64,000 bases of DNA from Nocardia brasiliensis ATCC 700358 (GCF_000250675.2 NC_018681.1:2852001-2916000), one strand, 5' to 3'. Shown: positions 49,574-60,149, counted from the stretch's first letter. The notes: a model not told the origin generated them from the sequence alone. A program made the numbers and translations.

Positions 49574-51118
49574 ATGTGCGCAGCGGGGCCGTTCAGCGGA
49601 CTCAACCGCAGACAATTCCTAGCGAAGGCGGCCGCGGCCGGTGCGGTGGGCGCGTTGGCCTCCTGGGCCGACCCGATCATCCAGCGGGCCTACGCCGCCG
49701 ACCCGGCGGGCACGGGCGGGCTCGGCGATATCGAGCATTTCGTGCTGCTGATGCAGGAGAACCGTTCCTTCGACCACTATTTCGGCACATTGTCGGGCGT
49801 CCGCGGCTTCGACGACCCGTCGCAATCCTGGCGGCAGTACGGGTGGACGCCCGGAATCGGCCCCACGCCCGACGGTTTCGTGCATCCGTTCCGGCTCGAC
49901 ACCACCCGCGGCGCCACGCTGGACGGCGAATGCATCAACGATCCGGATCATTCCTGGGGCGGCATGCATCGCGCCTGGAACGGCGGCCGCAACGACGGGT
50001 GGATGCCGATGTCGGTGGACAGCGTCGGCCCGGCGAACGCACCCGCCGCGATGGGTTACTACCTGCCGGAAGACATTCCGATCCATACCGCGCTCGCCGA
50101 CGCCTTCACGCTGTGTGACAACTACCACTGCTCGGTGCTCGGACCCACCGATCCGAATCGGCTGTACTGGATCAGCGCGACTATCGATCCGGACGGCTAC
50201 GCGGGCGGTCCGCTGGTACGGACGCCGACGCTCATCCCGCAGCACGTGTACAGCTGGCGCACCTACCCGGAGAACCTCACCGAGGCCGGGGTGAGCTGGA
50301 AGATCTACAACAACCGCGATGTCGGCCCGCTGTCCTCGGTGCTCCTGGACGGCATGCTCGGCTGCTTTACCCAATCTGCCGACCCTGCTTCGGATTTGGC
50401 GCGCCGCGGGATGGCGCCGGTGTACCCCAACGATTTTCAGGCCGACGTCGCCAACGACACGCTGCCCGCGGTGTCCTGGGTGATCCCCTCGCTGCTCAAC
50501 TGTGAACATCCGGCGCTGCCTGCGGCTTTCGGCGCCTTCGGCATTGTGCAGCTGCTCGACATCCTCACCGCCAACCCGAAGGTGTGGGAGAAGACCGCGC
50601 TGATCATCAGCTACGACGAGAACGGCGGCTTCTTCGATCACGTCACCCCGCCGACCGCGCCGCCGGGCACTCCGGGCGAGTTCCTCACGGTGCCGCTCGA
50701 CCGCGTCGAGGCGGCGGACGGCACGGCCGGCCCGATAGGTCTCGGCTATCGTGTTCCGGCACTGGTGATCTCGCCTTACACGCGTGGCGGACTCGTCGCG
50801 TCCGAGACCTTCGATCACACCTCGCAATTGCGCCTGCTGGAAGCCAGATTCGGCGTCGACGTGCCCAACCTGACAGCGTGGCGGCGCGGCGTGACCGGCG
50901 ATATGACCTCCACGTTCGATTTCGGCTCCGCGCCGAATTCGGCGAAACCCGTACTGCCCGATCCGAAACCGAAAATGGATGCCGCGATCGCCCAATGCGG
51001 CCCGAATGTCGCCCTGGGAACGGCGACCGCCGGAGTTCCTTATCCGGTGCCGCCGAATGCCATGCCGACGCAACAACCCGGTACCCGGCGCAGGCCGAGC
51101 GGGTTAATTCGGGCATGA
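49574..51118 (+). CDS. Tat-exported phospholipase C / phosphoesterase
   Basis: A 514-residue phosphoesterase (acid phosphatase/phospholipase C family). The Tat signal LNRRQFLAKAAAAGAVGALA opens the protein. The metal-binding start HFVLLMQENRSFDHYFGTLS and the late ISYDENGGFFDHVTPP are signature regions of actinobacterial phospholipases C. It probably cleaves phosphatidylcholine or similar lipids outside the cell, releasing phosphate or diacylglycerol. The ATG at 49574 is chosen because the Tat motif then lies close to the N-terminus. A 13-bp terminator follows. Confidence 0.88.
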   Translation: MCAAGPFSGLNRRQFLAKAAAAGAVGALASWADPIIQRAYAADPAGTGGLGDIEHFVLLMQENRSFDHYFGTLSGVRGFDDPSQSWRQYGWTPGIGPTPDGFVHPFRLDTTRGATLDGECINDPDHSWGGMHRAWNGGRNDGWMPMSVDSVGPANAPAAMGYYLPEDIPIHTALADAFTLCDNYHCSVLGPTDPNRLYWISATIDPDGYAGGPLVRTPTLIPQHVYSWRTYPENLTEAGVSWKIYNNRDVGPLSSVLLDGMLGCFTQSADPASDLARRGMAPVYPNDFQADVANDTLPAVSWVIPSLLNCEHPALPAAFGAFGIVQLLDILTANPKVWEKTALIISYDENGGFFDHVTPPTAPPGTPGEFLTVPLDRVEAADGTAGPIGLGYRVPALVISPYTRGGLVASETFDHTSQLRLLEARFGVDVPNLTAWRRGVTGDMTSTFDFGSAPNSAKPVLPDPKPKMDAAIAQCGPNVALGTATAGVPYPVPPNAMPTQQPGTRRRPSGLIRA

Positions 51119-51119
51119 G

Positions 51120-51151
51120 AGTGGCCCAGCCCTGGCGGGGGCTGGGCCACT
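51120..51151. terminator. Bidirectional terminator
   Basis: A 13-bp stem AGTGGCCCAGCCC and GGGCTGGGCCACT with loop TGGCGG, right after the phospholipase stop and 15 bases beyond the stop of the small gene on the minus strand. Confidence 0.82.
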
Positions 51152-51166
51152 GCTCGAAGTGTGAGG

Positions 51167-51379
51167 TCAGCTCGCGGTCGCGGGCACCCACCGGACCGAG
51201 GGGACGGTGGAGCGTTTGCGCATGGCCGCGAAACTGTGCCGGGCCGGGCTGATCAACGCGGTGAACCAAGTGCGGCGGTGCTCGGCCAGCGCCTCCGCGA
51301 CGGCGGGAATCTGGGTGCAGTGCACGCCGCCCGCCATACCCAGGCGGTGGCGACCCGTCTGGTTGTTTCTGGTGCCCAA
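51167..51379 (-). CDS. Small basic protein, unknown function
   Basis: A possible 70-residue protein starting TTG at 51377-51379, with AAAGGA 6 bases upstream. It is Arg/His-rich (NQTGRHRLGMAGGVHCTQIP, later SFAAMRKRSTVPSVRW), with third codon positions as GC-rich as in neighbouring genes. No family was recognised. It is convergent with the phospholipase gene and shares its terminator. The region 51380-51685, before coaE, holds no other gene that I can support. Confidence 0.42.
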   Translation of the reverse strand: MGTRNNQTGRHRLGMAGGVHCTQIPAVAEALAEHRRTWFTALISPARHSFAAMRKRSTVPSVRWVPATAS

Positions 51380-51685
51380 TGGTGTTCCTTTGCTTGCTGG
51401 TGCTGGCGCCTGGATCGCCACGGCGAAGATTAGCCGAACGAAAGTGCCGCGCAGAGTATTTTGCGCAAGTAATTGGCTCGGCGTGTCGGAAAGTTGTCGC
51501 CGCGTGACCCGGTTCGACCGGAATTGTTGCGAATCGGTCTCGGCCTCGTCACGGATCGAACAAATGCGGCGAGGGCAGGTGGAAAGTCAGCCCCCAGTGG
51601 GTAATCGGGCTGATTGTGTCCCGTCGGCGGCCGCGGGCACGGGTGGGGCGCGGCGCGTGTGAACGCCGGATGTAAGACTGGTCGA

Positions 51686-52885
51686 ATGTTGCGGATCGGC
51701 CTCACCGGAGGCATGGGAGCGGGCAAGTCGACGGTGGCGCGGATTCTTGCCGACCGTGGGGCGGTGATCGTCGATTCCGATCTGATCGCCAGGGAGGTCG
51801 TCGCGCCTGGCACCGAAGGCCTCGCGGCCCTTGTGGACGCGTTCGGCTCCGGCATCCTCTCGGCCGACGGCAGCCTGGACCGCCCCGCCCTCGCCGCCAA
51901 GGCTTTCGCCGACGACGCGTCCCGGGCGCGGCTGAATTCCATTACGCATCCGCTGGTGGGTAAACGCACTGCGGAATTGATTGCCGCCGCGGCGCCGGAC
52001 GCCATTGTGGTGCAGGATATTCCGCTGCTGGTTGAAAACGGTCTCGCCCCGTTGATGAATCTCGTGCTGGTCGTCGACGTGCCCGCGGAAACTCGGCTGC
52101 GCCGATTGGTAGAATTCCGCGGTGTCGCCGAAGCAGACGCGCGGGCTCGAATTGCGGCACAGGCCACCGACGAGCAGCGGCGTGCGGTAGCCGATGTGCT
52201 GCTGGACAACAGTGGCGCGCCGGCGGATATCGAGGAGACGGTCCGCGCGCTGTGGGACGAGCGGCTGGTGCCGTTCGAACACAACCTGCGTACCGGGACC
52301 TCCGCCCGGCGCAAGGAGTTGCGGCTCGTACCGGCGAACCCGGAGTGGGCGGCGCAGGCGCAGCGCCTGATCGCGCGGCTGTGGGTGGCCTGCGGCCAGG
52401 CCGCCTCGCGGATCGATCACATCGGCTCGACCTCGGTGCCGGAGCTGCCCGCGAAGGACGTGATCGATCTCCAGATCACCGTCGCCGACCTGGCGGCGGC
52501 GGATGGGCTGCGAGATGCGTTGGGGGCGGCGGGCTTTCCGGTGCGGCCGGAGGTCGTCCAGGACAGTCCGAAACCGACGCCCGCGGATCCGGACGGCACC
52601 GATCTCACCTTGTGGACCAAGCGATACCACCAGAGCGCCGACCCCGGCCGCCTCGCCAACGTGCATGTGCGCGTGGACGGTTCGCCGGGGCAGCGGTTCG
52701 CACTCGCCTTCCGCGACTGGTTGCGCGCCGATGCCGCAGCGCGCGCCGAATACCTCGAGGTCAAGCGCACCGGCGAGGCGAAGGCGGCCGGGCTCGACGG
52801 CGCGGCGGCGATGACTGCTTATCTGGACGTCAAGGAACCCTGGTTCGACTCCGCATACCACCGGCTCGCGGAACGAAACGCTTAG
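51686..52885 (+). CDS. coaE: Dephospho-CoA kinase fused to GrpB/UPF0157 domain
   Basis: A 399-residue fusion. Residues 1-200 are dephospho-CoA kinase: Walker A GLTGGMGAGKSTVARIL, then DSDLIAREVVAPGTEGL, the last step of CoA synthesis. Residues about 220-399 are a GrpB (nucleotidyltransferase-like) domain with ASRIDHIGSTSVPELPAKDV. The same fusion is known in M. tuberculosis (Rv1631), where the GrpB part is dispensable for the kinase step. The ATG at 51686 gives MLRIGLTGG. In mycobacteria it directly follows rpsA. Confidence 0.95.
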   Translation: MLRIGLTGGMGAGKSTVARILADRGAVIVDSDLIAREVVAPGTEGLAALVDAFGSGILSADGSLDRPALAAKAFADDASRARLNSITHPLVGKRTAELIAAAAPDAIVVQDIPLLVENGLAPLMNLVLVVDVPAETRLRRLVEFRGVAEADARARIAAQATDEQRRAVADVLLDNSGAPADIEETVRALWDERLVPFEHNLRTGTSARRKELRLVPANPEWAAQAQRLIARLWVACGQAASRIDHIGSTSVPELPAKDVIDLQITVADLAAADGLRDALGAAGFPVRPEVVQDSPKPTPADPDGTDLTLWTKRYHQSADPGRLANVHVRVDGSPGQRFALAFRDWLRADAAARAEYLEVKRTGEAKAAGLDGAAAMTAYLDVKEPWFDSAYHRLAERNA

Positions 52886-52927
52886 GGGCCTGGGCCGCAA
52901 CCGATTCGATCCAGTTTCGCGTGTCGG

Positions 52928-53452
52928 CTACTTCCAGGTGAGCGTGATCCCGCGCGATTCGAGCCAGCGGTTCAGGTCGTAACCGTGCGCGGCGAGACCG
53001 TCGATGGTGGCGGTGGCGTGTGCGATCGCCGCCTCGGCCGCGGCCGCGGTGATCAACCCGGCGACGTGCGCGGCGAGCAGCTCGTCGACATCGAGCAGCT
53101 CGCATTCGCGACCCGTGCGCACGACGATGTCGAGGTAGTGGTCCACCGACTGCCACTTGTCCGGCGCCACCTGGCCGAACTCGCCGAGGTCCAGATAGAA
53201 GTCCTGATCCCGCCGATGTTCGGGGTGGTAGTGGAACACGCTGGCGCGCAGCGCGAGCTCGGGCAGCAGCCAGGACTCGATGTAGTGGAACTGTTCATGG
53301 TCCGAGGTGCGCGCCATGTACAGGCCCCATGGCGCCACCTGGTACCGCTCGACCGGTCGCACGAAGCCCTTCGGATCCGTGTTGGTCAGGTCCGCGAGGT
53401 CGAAGTATTCGACCTTGGGCCGATGCACGTCGACAGAGGGTGCCTGCGTCAT
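52928..53452 (-). CDS. DUF402 domain protein
   Basis: A 174-residue protein. The DUF402 core has WGLYMARTSDHEQFHYIESW and RDQDFYLDLGEFGQVAPDKW, with a YLDIVV strand and acidic residues that form the metal and nucleotide site of this fold. The ATG at 53452 gives MTQAPSVDVHRP. The region coaE-DUF402-uvrB matches Rv1631-Rv1632c-Rv1633. It is a paralogue of the gene that follows on the same strand. Some DUF402 proteins are nucleoside di-/triphosphatases; activity is not proven here. Confidence 0.83.
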   Translation of the reverse strand: MTQAPSVDVHRPKVEYFDLADLTNTDPKGFVRPVERYQVAPWGLYMARTSDHEQFHYIESWLLPELALRASVFHYHPEHRRDQDFYLDLGEFGQVAPDKWQSVDHYLDIVVRTGRECELLDVDELLAAHVAGLITAAAAEAAIAHATATIDGLAAHGYDLNRWLESRGITLTWK

Positions 53453-53499
53453 GCATCCAGAATCTACCGGCGCGTGGACCGAGTCGAGCGGTGTGGCGG

Positions 53500-54147
53500 T
53501 CACATCCAGGTCAGCGTGATGCCGCGGGTGGCGAGCCAGTCCTCGACGCAGTGGTCGTTGACGGCCAGTCCGTCCAGCGCGGCCGTCGCGCACTCGAAGG
53601 CCCGATGCGCCTGCGTCGAGTCCACCAGGCCGGCCGCGTGCGCGGCCAGCAGGTCGTCCACGCCGCGCAGCTCGACGTCGCGGCCGCGGTGCACCTCGAT
53701 GTCGAGGTAGTGGTCGATCGCCTTCCAGCGCTTCGGCGCGATCTCGGTGAACTCGCCGATGTCGAGGTGGAAGTCGTGGTCCACGTGGTGCGCCGGGTTA
53801 CGGCGGGTGACCGTCACCCGCAACGACAGCTCCGGCAGCAGCCAGCACTCCAGGTAGTGGTGGTGCGGGACGGGCACGATGCGCGCCATGTAGAGGCCCC
53901 ACGGTTCGTGGTGGTAGCGCTCGACCTGACGGACGAAACCCTTGTTGTCGGTGCTGGTGAGTTCGGCCAGGTTGAAGAACTCGACGTGCGGCCGGTGGGG
54001 CGGCTGACCCGGGGGTAACGAGTTCGGTGGGTTGGCGGCCGGGCCGCTGTGATTAAGGCCGGGTACCGCCGCGCGGAGATGCCTGGCGAGGTTTCCTGCG
54101 AAGCCCGTCGTGGGCGCGGTATTAAGCAATGGAATCAGACCTCTCAT
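53500..54147 (-). CDS. DUF402 domain protein (second copy)
   Basis: A 215-residue paralogue of the adjacent DUF402 protein with an added N-terminal ~45 residues (PLLNTAPTTGFAGNLARHLR, Pro-rich). The core matches part by part: WGLYMARIVPVPHHHYLECW, then DHDFHLDIGEFTEIAPKRWK and the shared C-terminus RGITLTW. Acidic sites are kept, so both may be active. It lies 47 bases upstream of the other copy in the same direction and is probably co-transcribed. The duplication could reflect substrate specialisation. Confidence 0.78.
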   Translation of the reverse strand: MRGLIPLLNTAPTTGFAGNLARHLRAAVPGLNHSGPAANPPNSLPPGQPPHRPHVEFFNLAELTSTDNKGFVRQVERYHHEPWGLYMARIVPVPHHHYLECWLLPELSLRVTVTRRNPAHHVDHDFHLDIGEFTEIAPKRWKAIDHYLDIEVHRGRDVELRGVDDLLAAHAAGLVDSTQAHRAFECATAALDGLAVNDHCVEDWLATRGITLTWM

Positions 54148-54200
54148 GGCTGTTGTCCTTCGCCGCATCCGAACTCGTTGTCCGAACAACCAAATCAGAG

Positions 54201-54342
54201 TACACCTGGGAATGGGTCACGGGGTGTAATGCGCGAGCATCATTTTCGCCACGAAACCTGTTGCTACTGAGGGAAATTCGGACATCGGTGGGATTCGTAA
54301 AGTGAAATAGACGTGGTGCGGCACGGCGGACGTGCCGCTTTT
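54201..54342 (+). ncRNA. Candidate small RNA ending in an orphan terminator
   Basis: On the plus strand, the stem GCGGCACG-GCGGA-CGTGCCGC (54318-54338) followed by TTTT looks like a rho-independent terminator with no coding region before it. A possible promoter is TTGTCC (54178-54183) and TACACC (54201-54206) with a 17-base spacer. The gap 54148-54497 lies between the divergent DUF402 and NUDIX genes. Weak but worth noting. Confidence 0.35.
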
Positions 54343-54497
54343 ACCGTCCCTTTTACCGCTCTTGGGCGGGCGACGGTGTGCCGAATTCCACCCCCTCGTG
54401 GAACGGCCGCCGTAACAACGGAAAGAATGCCCCGCCCGTCCCCGCCGAAAACCCCGCTTTCGGCCGGGGTGGACGACCGGTCCGTAGGTTGGGCCGC

Positions 54498-54965
54498 ATG
54501 AGTTTTCGGCTGGCGGCGTACGCGGTATGCCTCGACGACGGGCGGCTGCTGCTCGCCCGGGATGTGCCCCCGAGCGGTCAATCCACCTGGACCCTGCCGG
54601 GCGGCCGGATCGAGCACGGTGAGGATCCGTACGACGCGGTGCTGCGGGAGCTCGCCGAAGAAACGGGCTGCCGCGGGGAGGTCGACTGGCTGCTCGGCGT
54701 GGACTCCAGGGTGATCCCCGCGGACGTCGCGCGGGCCGGGGTCGAGCATCAGAACGTCGGCATCTACTACCTGGTGCGGGTCACCGGTGGCCGGCTGCGG
54801 GCCGAGCCGAACGGTGCGACCGCCGAGCCGACCTGGACCCCGGTCGGCGCCGTCGCGGGCCTGCGGCGATCGTCGCTCGTGGACGTCGGGCTGGCCATGG
54901 CGCGGACCAGGCCGGCGACGGGTCATGTGGCTGCGGTGCCGGTCGGCGGGCTGATCCAGCACTGA
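54498..54965 (+). CDS. NUDIX hydrolase
   Basis: A 155-residue NUDIX protein. The NUDIX box runs from GGRIEHGEDPYDAVLRELAE to EETG (residues about 36-58), with the expected Gly and Glu residues for metal binding and pyrophosphate hydrolysis. The ATG at 54498 lies 8 bases after TAGGTT, a -10 box, so the mRNA is probably leaderless. The substrate could be a damaged nucleotide or dinucleotide. It sits just before uvrB on the same strand, which suggests, but does not prove, a link to nucleotide-pool cleaning. Confidence 0.88.
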   Translation: MSFRLAAYAVCLDDGRLLLARDVPPSGQSTWTLPGGRIEHGEDPYDAVLRELAEETGCRGEVDWLLGVDSRVIPADVARAGVEHQNVGIYYLVRVTGGRLRAEPNGATAEPTWTPVGAVAGLRRSSLVDVGLAMARTRPATGHVAAVPVGGLIQH

Positions 54966-55026
54966 GGTGTGGTTCGGGCCACCGGACCAGCGGAATCTGT
55001 CGGTGGCTGGGCCTAGGCTGGTCATC

Positions 55027-57219
<2,193 letters not shown>

Positions 57220-57221
57220 GG

Positions 57222-57240
57222 TTTCTCCGTTCCGGAGAAA
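57222..57240 (+). terminator. uvrB terminator
   Basis: An 8-bp stem TTTCTCCG and CGGAGAAA with loop TTC, starting 3 bases past the uvrB stop. Short, no U tract. Confidence 0.55.
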
Positions 57241-57465
57241 GTGGCCGCCCGAAGGGTTGGTCCCCGAAGGGGGTCGGCCCGCGTCCGAGGGGCGTCCGCC
57301 ACCGACGGGTGGCTGCCGAGGATGTGTCAGTGGCCGCCGACAGGTTGTTCGACGCCGCAGGGGAGCAGTTGGCGAACGGTCTCGGCTGGATGGACAGTCG
57401 ACGCTGAGCGCCCGCCCGGGGTTTGCACGCGCCCGGCGGCGCTGAGCGCCAGCCACGAGCAGAAC

Positions 57466-58006
57466 CCCGCACCCTTTCTGTGTTCGCGCACCCCGACTTG
57501 CCGTACGACACGCGGTGTTTGGGTGCAGAAAGGGTGCGGGACGGTGGAAGTGCCCGGTCGGAGGCAGGAGTAGGCGGGGGTGCTAGTGCAGGTGGTGGGC
57601 AGGTGCGAGTGCAGGTGCGGGGCGGGAACGGAAGGCTGGGCCGCGGCTGGTGGCGCTGCGATGTGCCGCGCGGTCAGTGGTGCGTCCGCACCCTTTCGGT
57701 GTTCGCGCACCTCGACTCGCTGTGGGGTACGCGGTGTTAGGTGCAGAAGGGGTGTGCGGCTTTGGAAGTGCCAGGTCGGAGGCAGATGCTAGTGCGGAGG
57801 TGGGTGTAGGTGGCGGGGCTAGTTGTACTGCCCAGGCAGGCTGGTCGACCGGCTGGCGGGGCTAGGGTGCGGGGGTTGGAGGCTGGGCTGCGTTTGGCGG
57901 TGTGGTGTTGTGGCGCGCGGGGTTGGGGTGCATCCGCACCCTTTCTGTGTTCGCGCACCCCGACTTGCCGTAAGACACGCCGGGGGTCGGTGCAGAAGGG
58001 GTGCGG
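57466..58006. repeat. Three-copy tandem repeat with internal hairpin
   Basis: Units begin CCGCACCCTTTCTG at about 57468, 57686 and 57934 (218 and 248 bases apart). Copy 1 has a perfect 15-bp inverted repeat, CCCGCACCCTTTCTG (57466-57480) and its complement (57526-57540), around a shared core with TTCGCGCACCCCGACTTGCC. Copies 2 and 3 are degraded; copy 3 keeps all but one pair. Each unit also shares a downstream tract around GGTCGGAGGCAG. No gene is supported in 57241-58028. Confidence 0.6.
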
Positions 58007-58028
58007 GAGTGGACCGGGTGCGCGGGCG

Positions 58029-58496
58029 CTACTGGGTGGCGAGCCATTCGTTGACGCGGCGGTCGGCTTCTTCGCGGGAGACGTCTTCGACCTTGGTGAG
58101 GACGGCCCAGCGGTGGCCGAAGGGGTCGATGATGACGGCGAAGCGGTCGCCGGTGACGAAGGTCTGGGGTTCTTCGGCGCAGCGGGCGCCGTGTGCGATG
58201 GCGCGGGCGATGACGCTGTCCACGTCGGGGCAGTAATGCACGATCGAGGTGTGCACCCATTCGCCGTTGGGGGCGAGCACGTTGTTGTCGGGTATCGGCA
58301 TGCCGAGTTGCAAGGTGGAATCGCCGATCTTCAGTTCGGCGTGCGCGGGCTGCCCGTCGGGCAGGTCGTTGCGGCTGAGCAGTTCGGCGCCGAACACGGC
58401 GGTGTAGAAGTCGATGGCCTTGTTCGCGTCTCCGACCGCGAGAAAGCAGGTGATCGAGTGGTAGCCGTCGGCGATGGGATTCACGGTGTCGGTCAT
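58029..58496 (-). CDS. VOC family protein (glyoxalase/PhnB-like)
   Basis: A 155-residue two-module VOC protein. It begins with YHSITCFLAVGDANKAIDFY, continues VFGAELLSRNDLPDG and HAELKIGDSTLQLGMP, and ends with the second module RFAVIIDPFGHRWAVLTKVE, typical of PhnB-like 3-demethylubiquinone/glyoxalase relatives. The ATG at 58494-58496 is clear. It is divergent from an AraC regulator (55-base gap), probably its target. The ligand is unknown. Confidence 0.82.
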   Translation of the reverse strand: MTDTVNPIADGYHSITCFLAVGDANKAIDFYTAVFGAELLSRNDLPDGQPAHAELKIGDSTLQLGMPIPDNNVLAPNGEWVHTSIVHYCPDVDSVIARAIAHGARCAEEPQTFVTGDRFAVIIDPFGHRWAVLTKVEDVSREEADRRVNEWLATQ

Positions 58497-58551
58497 GACA
58501 GCGATACTGGTCGCCCACGACCGGCCGGTCTTGTAAGAAAGCGACAGCACG

Positions 58552-59442
58552 ATGTCCGGTAGCACCGCGTTCGATCCGCCCGCACCCAACCCGGTGACGC
58601 CGGTGGACACCACCGGCATCCTGCACCCGGACGAGCAGGCGAAGTACCGCTCGCTGGCGCGGCTGCCCGCGGGGCCGGTGGTCGGTCGTTTCGTCGAGTG
58701 GTACTGGTCGGTGCACTGGGATCTGCGCGACCGGCCGCCATACCACGCGCAGGTGTTGCCGTATCCCAGCGTGAACGTCACCTTCGAGCGATCCGCAACG
58801 CGCACAGGCGGTTTCGTCACCGGAGTGTGTACGACGAAGTTCGTCCGCGAGCTCAGCGGGGTGGGGGAGACGTTCGGTGTGCGTTTCCGAGCCGGTGGTT
58901 TCGGCGCGTTCACAGGCTTGGCTGTCGGGTCGTTCCGCGATAACTCCGTCCCGTTGACCGAGGTGCTGCCCGGCACGGGTGACCTGATCGAGCGTGTTCT
59001 GGACGCGACCACCGACGAGCAGCGCCGCGGCGTGCTCGAGGATTTCCTCGCGCCGCGTTGCACGCCGGCGGACCCGACGTATCTGCTGGTGTTGCGCATC
59101 GTCGAGGCGATCGCCCGGGACCAGGAGCTGACCAGGGTGGACCAGATCACCGAACGCTTCGATGTCTCGATGCGCACCCTGCAGCGCATGTTCCGCCGCT
59201 ACGTCGGCGCCGGACCCAAGTGGGTGCTGCGGCGTTACCGCCTGCAGGACGGCGCGGAACTGCTCGCTCGCGGCCGCACCGAAGATCTCGCCATGTTGGC
59301 CGCCGAACTGGGATACTTCGATCAGGCGCACTTCTCGCGCGAGTTCACCGCGGAAGTCGGAATGGCTCCACTGGAATACGCCAAGAATTCGCTACGCTCG
59401 CGCAACGAGGTTACGGCGAAGGTCCTGCCGACCAGGATGTAG
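58552..59442 (+). CDS. AraC family transcriptional regulator
   Basis: A 296-residue protein. The C-terminal AraC HTH pair is visible: ITERFDVSMRTLQRMFRRYV (first HTH) and LAMLAAELGYFDQAHFSREF (second, with the FSREF hallmark). The N-terminal ~190 residues with VEWYWSVHWDLRDRPPYHAQ resemble DUF6597-type ligand domains. It is divergent from the VOC gene and upstream of a DoxX gene in the same direction, so it may regulate one or both. Confidence 0.85.
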   Translation: MSGSTAFDPPAPNPVTPVDTTGILHPDEQAKYRSLARLPAGPVVGRFVEWYWSVHWDLRDRPPYHAQVLPYPSVNVTFERSATRTGGFVTGVCTTKFVRELSGVGETFGVRFRAGGFGAFTGLAVGSFRDNSVPLTEVLPGTGDLIERVLDATTDEQRRGVLEDFLAPRCTPADPTYLLVLRIVEAIARDQELTRVDQITERFDVSMRTLQRMFRRYVGAGPKWVLRRYRLQDGAELLARGRTEDLAMLAAELGYFDQAHFSREFTAEVGMAPLEYAKNSLRSRNEVTAKVLPTRM

Positions 59443-59550
59443 TTGCCGAGCCGACCGTATTCGACCATTCGACCGGGGCTGGGAAATACCCCCTCCGAGC
59501 TGCTAGTTGAATGTTGCACTACCTACCGTCAGCCAAACAAGGAGCTGGAC

Positions 59551-59964
59551 ATGGATGTCGTGGTGTTGATCGGACGGGTGTTGTTCGCGGTGTTGTTCCT
59601 GAGCTCGGGCGTCGGGCATTTCATGCAGACCGACGCGATGGCGGGCTATGCCGAGAGCCGGGGTCTGCCGATGGCCAAGCTGTCGGTGCTCGGGTCGGGT
59701 GCGCTGTTCGCGCTGGGCGGGCTCAGCATTCTGCTCGGGGTGTGGGCGGATCTCGGCGCGCTGGTGCTCGCGGTCTTGCTGGTGGTCACCGCGGTGCTGA
59801 TGCACGCGTTCTGGAAGGAGACCGACGCCCAGGCCAAGCAGATGGAGATGATCAGCTTCAACAAGGACGTGGCCCTCGGCGGCGCCGCGTTGATGCTGTT
59901 CGCGTTCTTCGCCCATGTCGACGACCTCGGATTGACCATCACCGGACCGCTTTTCGACCTCTGA
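59551..59964 (+). CDS. DoxX family membrane protein
   Basis: A 137-residue protein with four transmembrane helices: IGRVLFAVLFLSSGVGHFM (the DoxX opening), LGSGALFALGGLSILLGVW, ALVLAVLLVVTAVLMHAFWK and a last helix LGGAALMLFAFFAHV. AAGGAG lies 7 bases before the ATG at 59551. DoxX proteins of mycobacteria link thiol and superoxide defence in the membrane; the role here is not established. A terminator follows at once. Confidence 0.82.
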   Translation: MDVVVLIGRVLFAVLFLSSGVGHFMQTDAMAGYAESRGLPMAKLSVLGSGALFALGGLSILLGVWADLGALVLAVLLVVTAVLMHAFWKETDAQAKQMEMISFNKDVALGGAALMLFAFFAHVDDLGLTITGPLFDL

Positions 59965-59973
59965 ACCCTGTGC

Positions 59974-60000
59974 GACGCGCTAATATTGCGCGTCCTTTTA
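59974..60000 (+). terminator. Rho-independent terminator after DoxX
   Basis: GACGCGC-TAATATT-GCGCGTC followed by CTTTTA; 9 bases past the DoxX stop. Confidence 0.82.
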
Positions 60001-60019
60001 GTGCAGGGAGAAGGTAGGC

Positions 60020-60079
60020 ATGGACATCATCGGAGCGATTCTGGGCTTATTTTGGGCGAACTACCGACAGTGGCCCTGA
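60020..60079 (+). CDS. Micro-ORF, 19-residue hydrophobic peptide
   Basis: ATG to TGA: MDIIGAILGLFWANYRQWP. The sequence is amphipathic to hydrophobic with an aromatic-rich end. GGGAGAAGG lies 6 bases before the ATG, a strong Shine-Dalgarno site for such a short frame. It lies between a terminator (59974) and a large hairpin (60099), so it may be its own small transcript. Function unknown; it may also be fortuitous. Confidence 0.4.
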   Translation: MDIIGAILGLFWANYRQWP

Positions 60080-60098
60080 TAGCTCGGCAGTACCGAGC

Positions 60099-60149
60099 CC
60101 GATCGGCCCGTCCCGGCGCGTGATTTACGCGTCGCGGCGGGCCGATCGG
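60099..60149. terminator. Large nested hairpin
   Basis: Outer stem CCGATCGGCCCG (60099-60110) and CGGGCCGATCGG (60138-60149), 12 perfect pairs, with an inner CGCGT-GATTT-ACGCG stem. It is 19 bases past the micro-ORF stop. It could end that transcript. The following 301 bases (60150-60450) show no gene; a CCCTGG-N14-CCAGGG dyad near 60160 is the only feature seen. Confidence 0.5.

Noticed and set aside
55000..55026. SOS box before uvrB
   Set aside because: No TCGAAC-N4-GTTCGA-like sequence near the start; only a TAGGCT -10 box was found.
57466..58006. CRISPR array
   Set aside because: Units are over 200 bases with no short spacers and no cas genes in the window.
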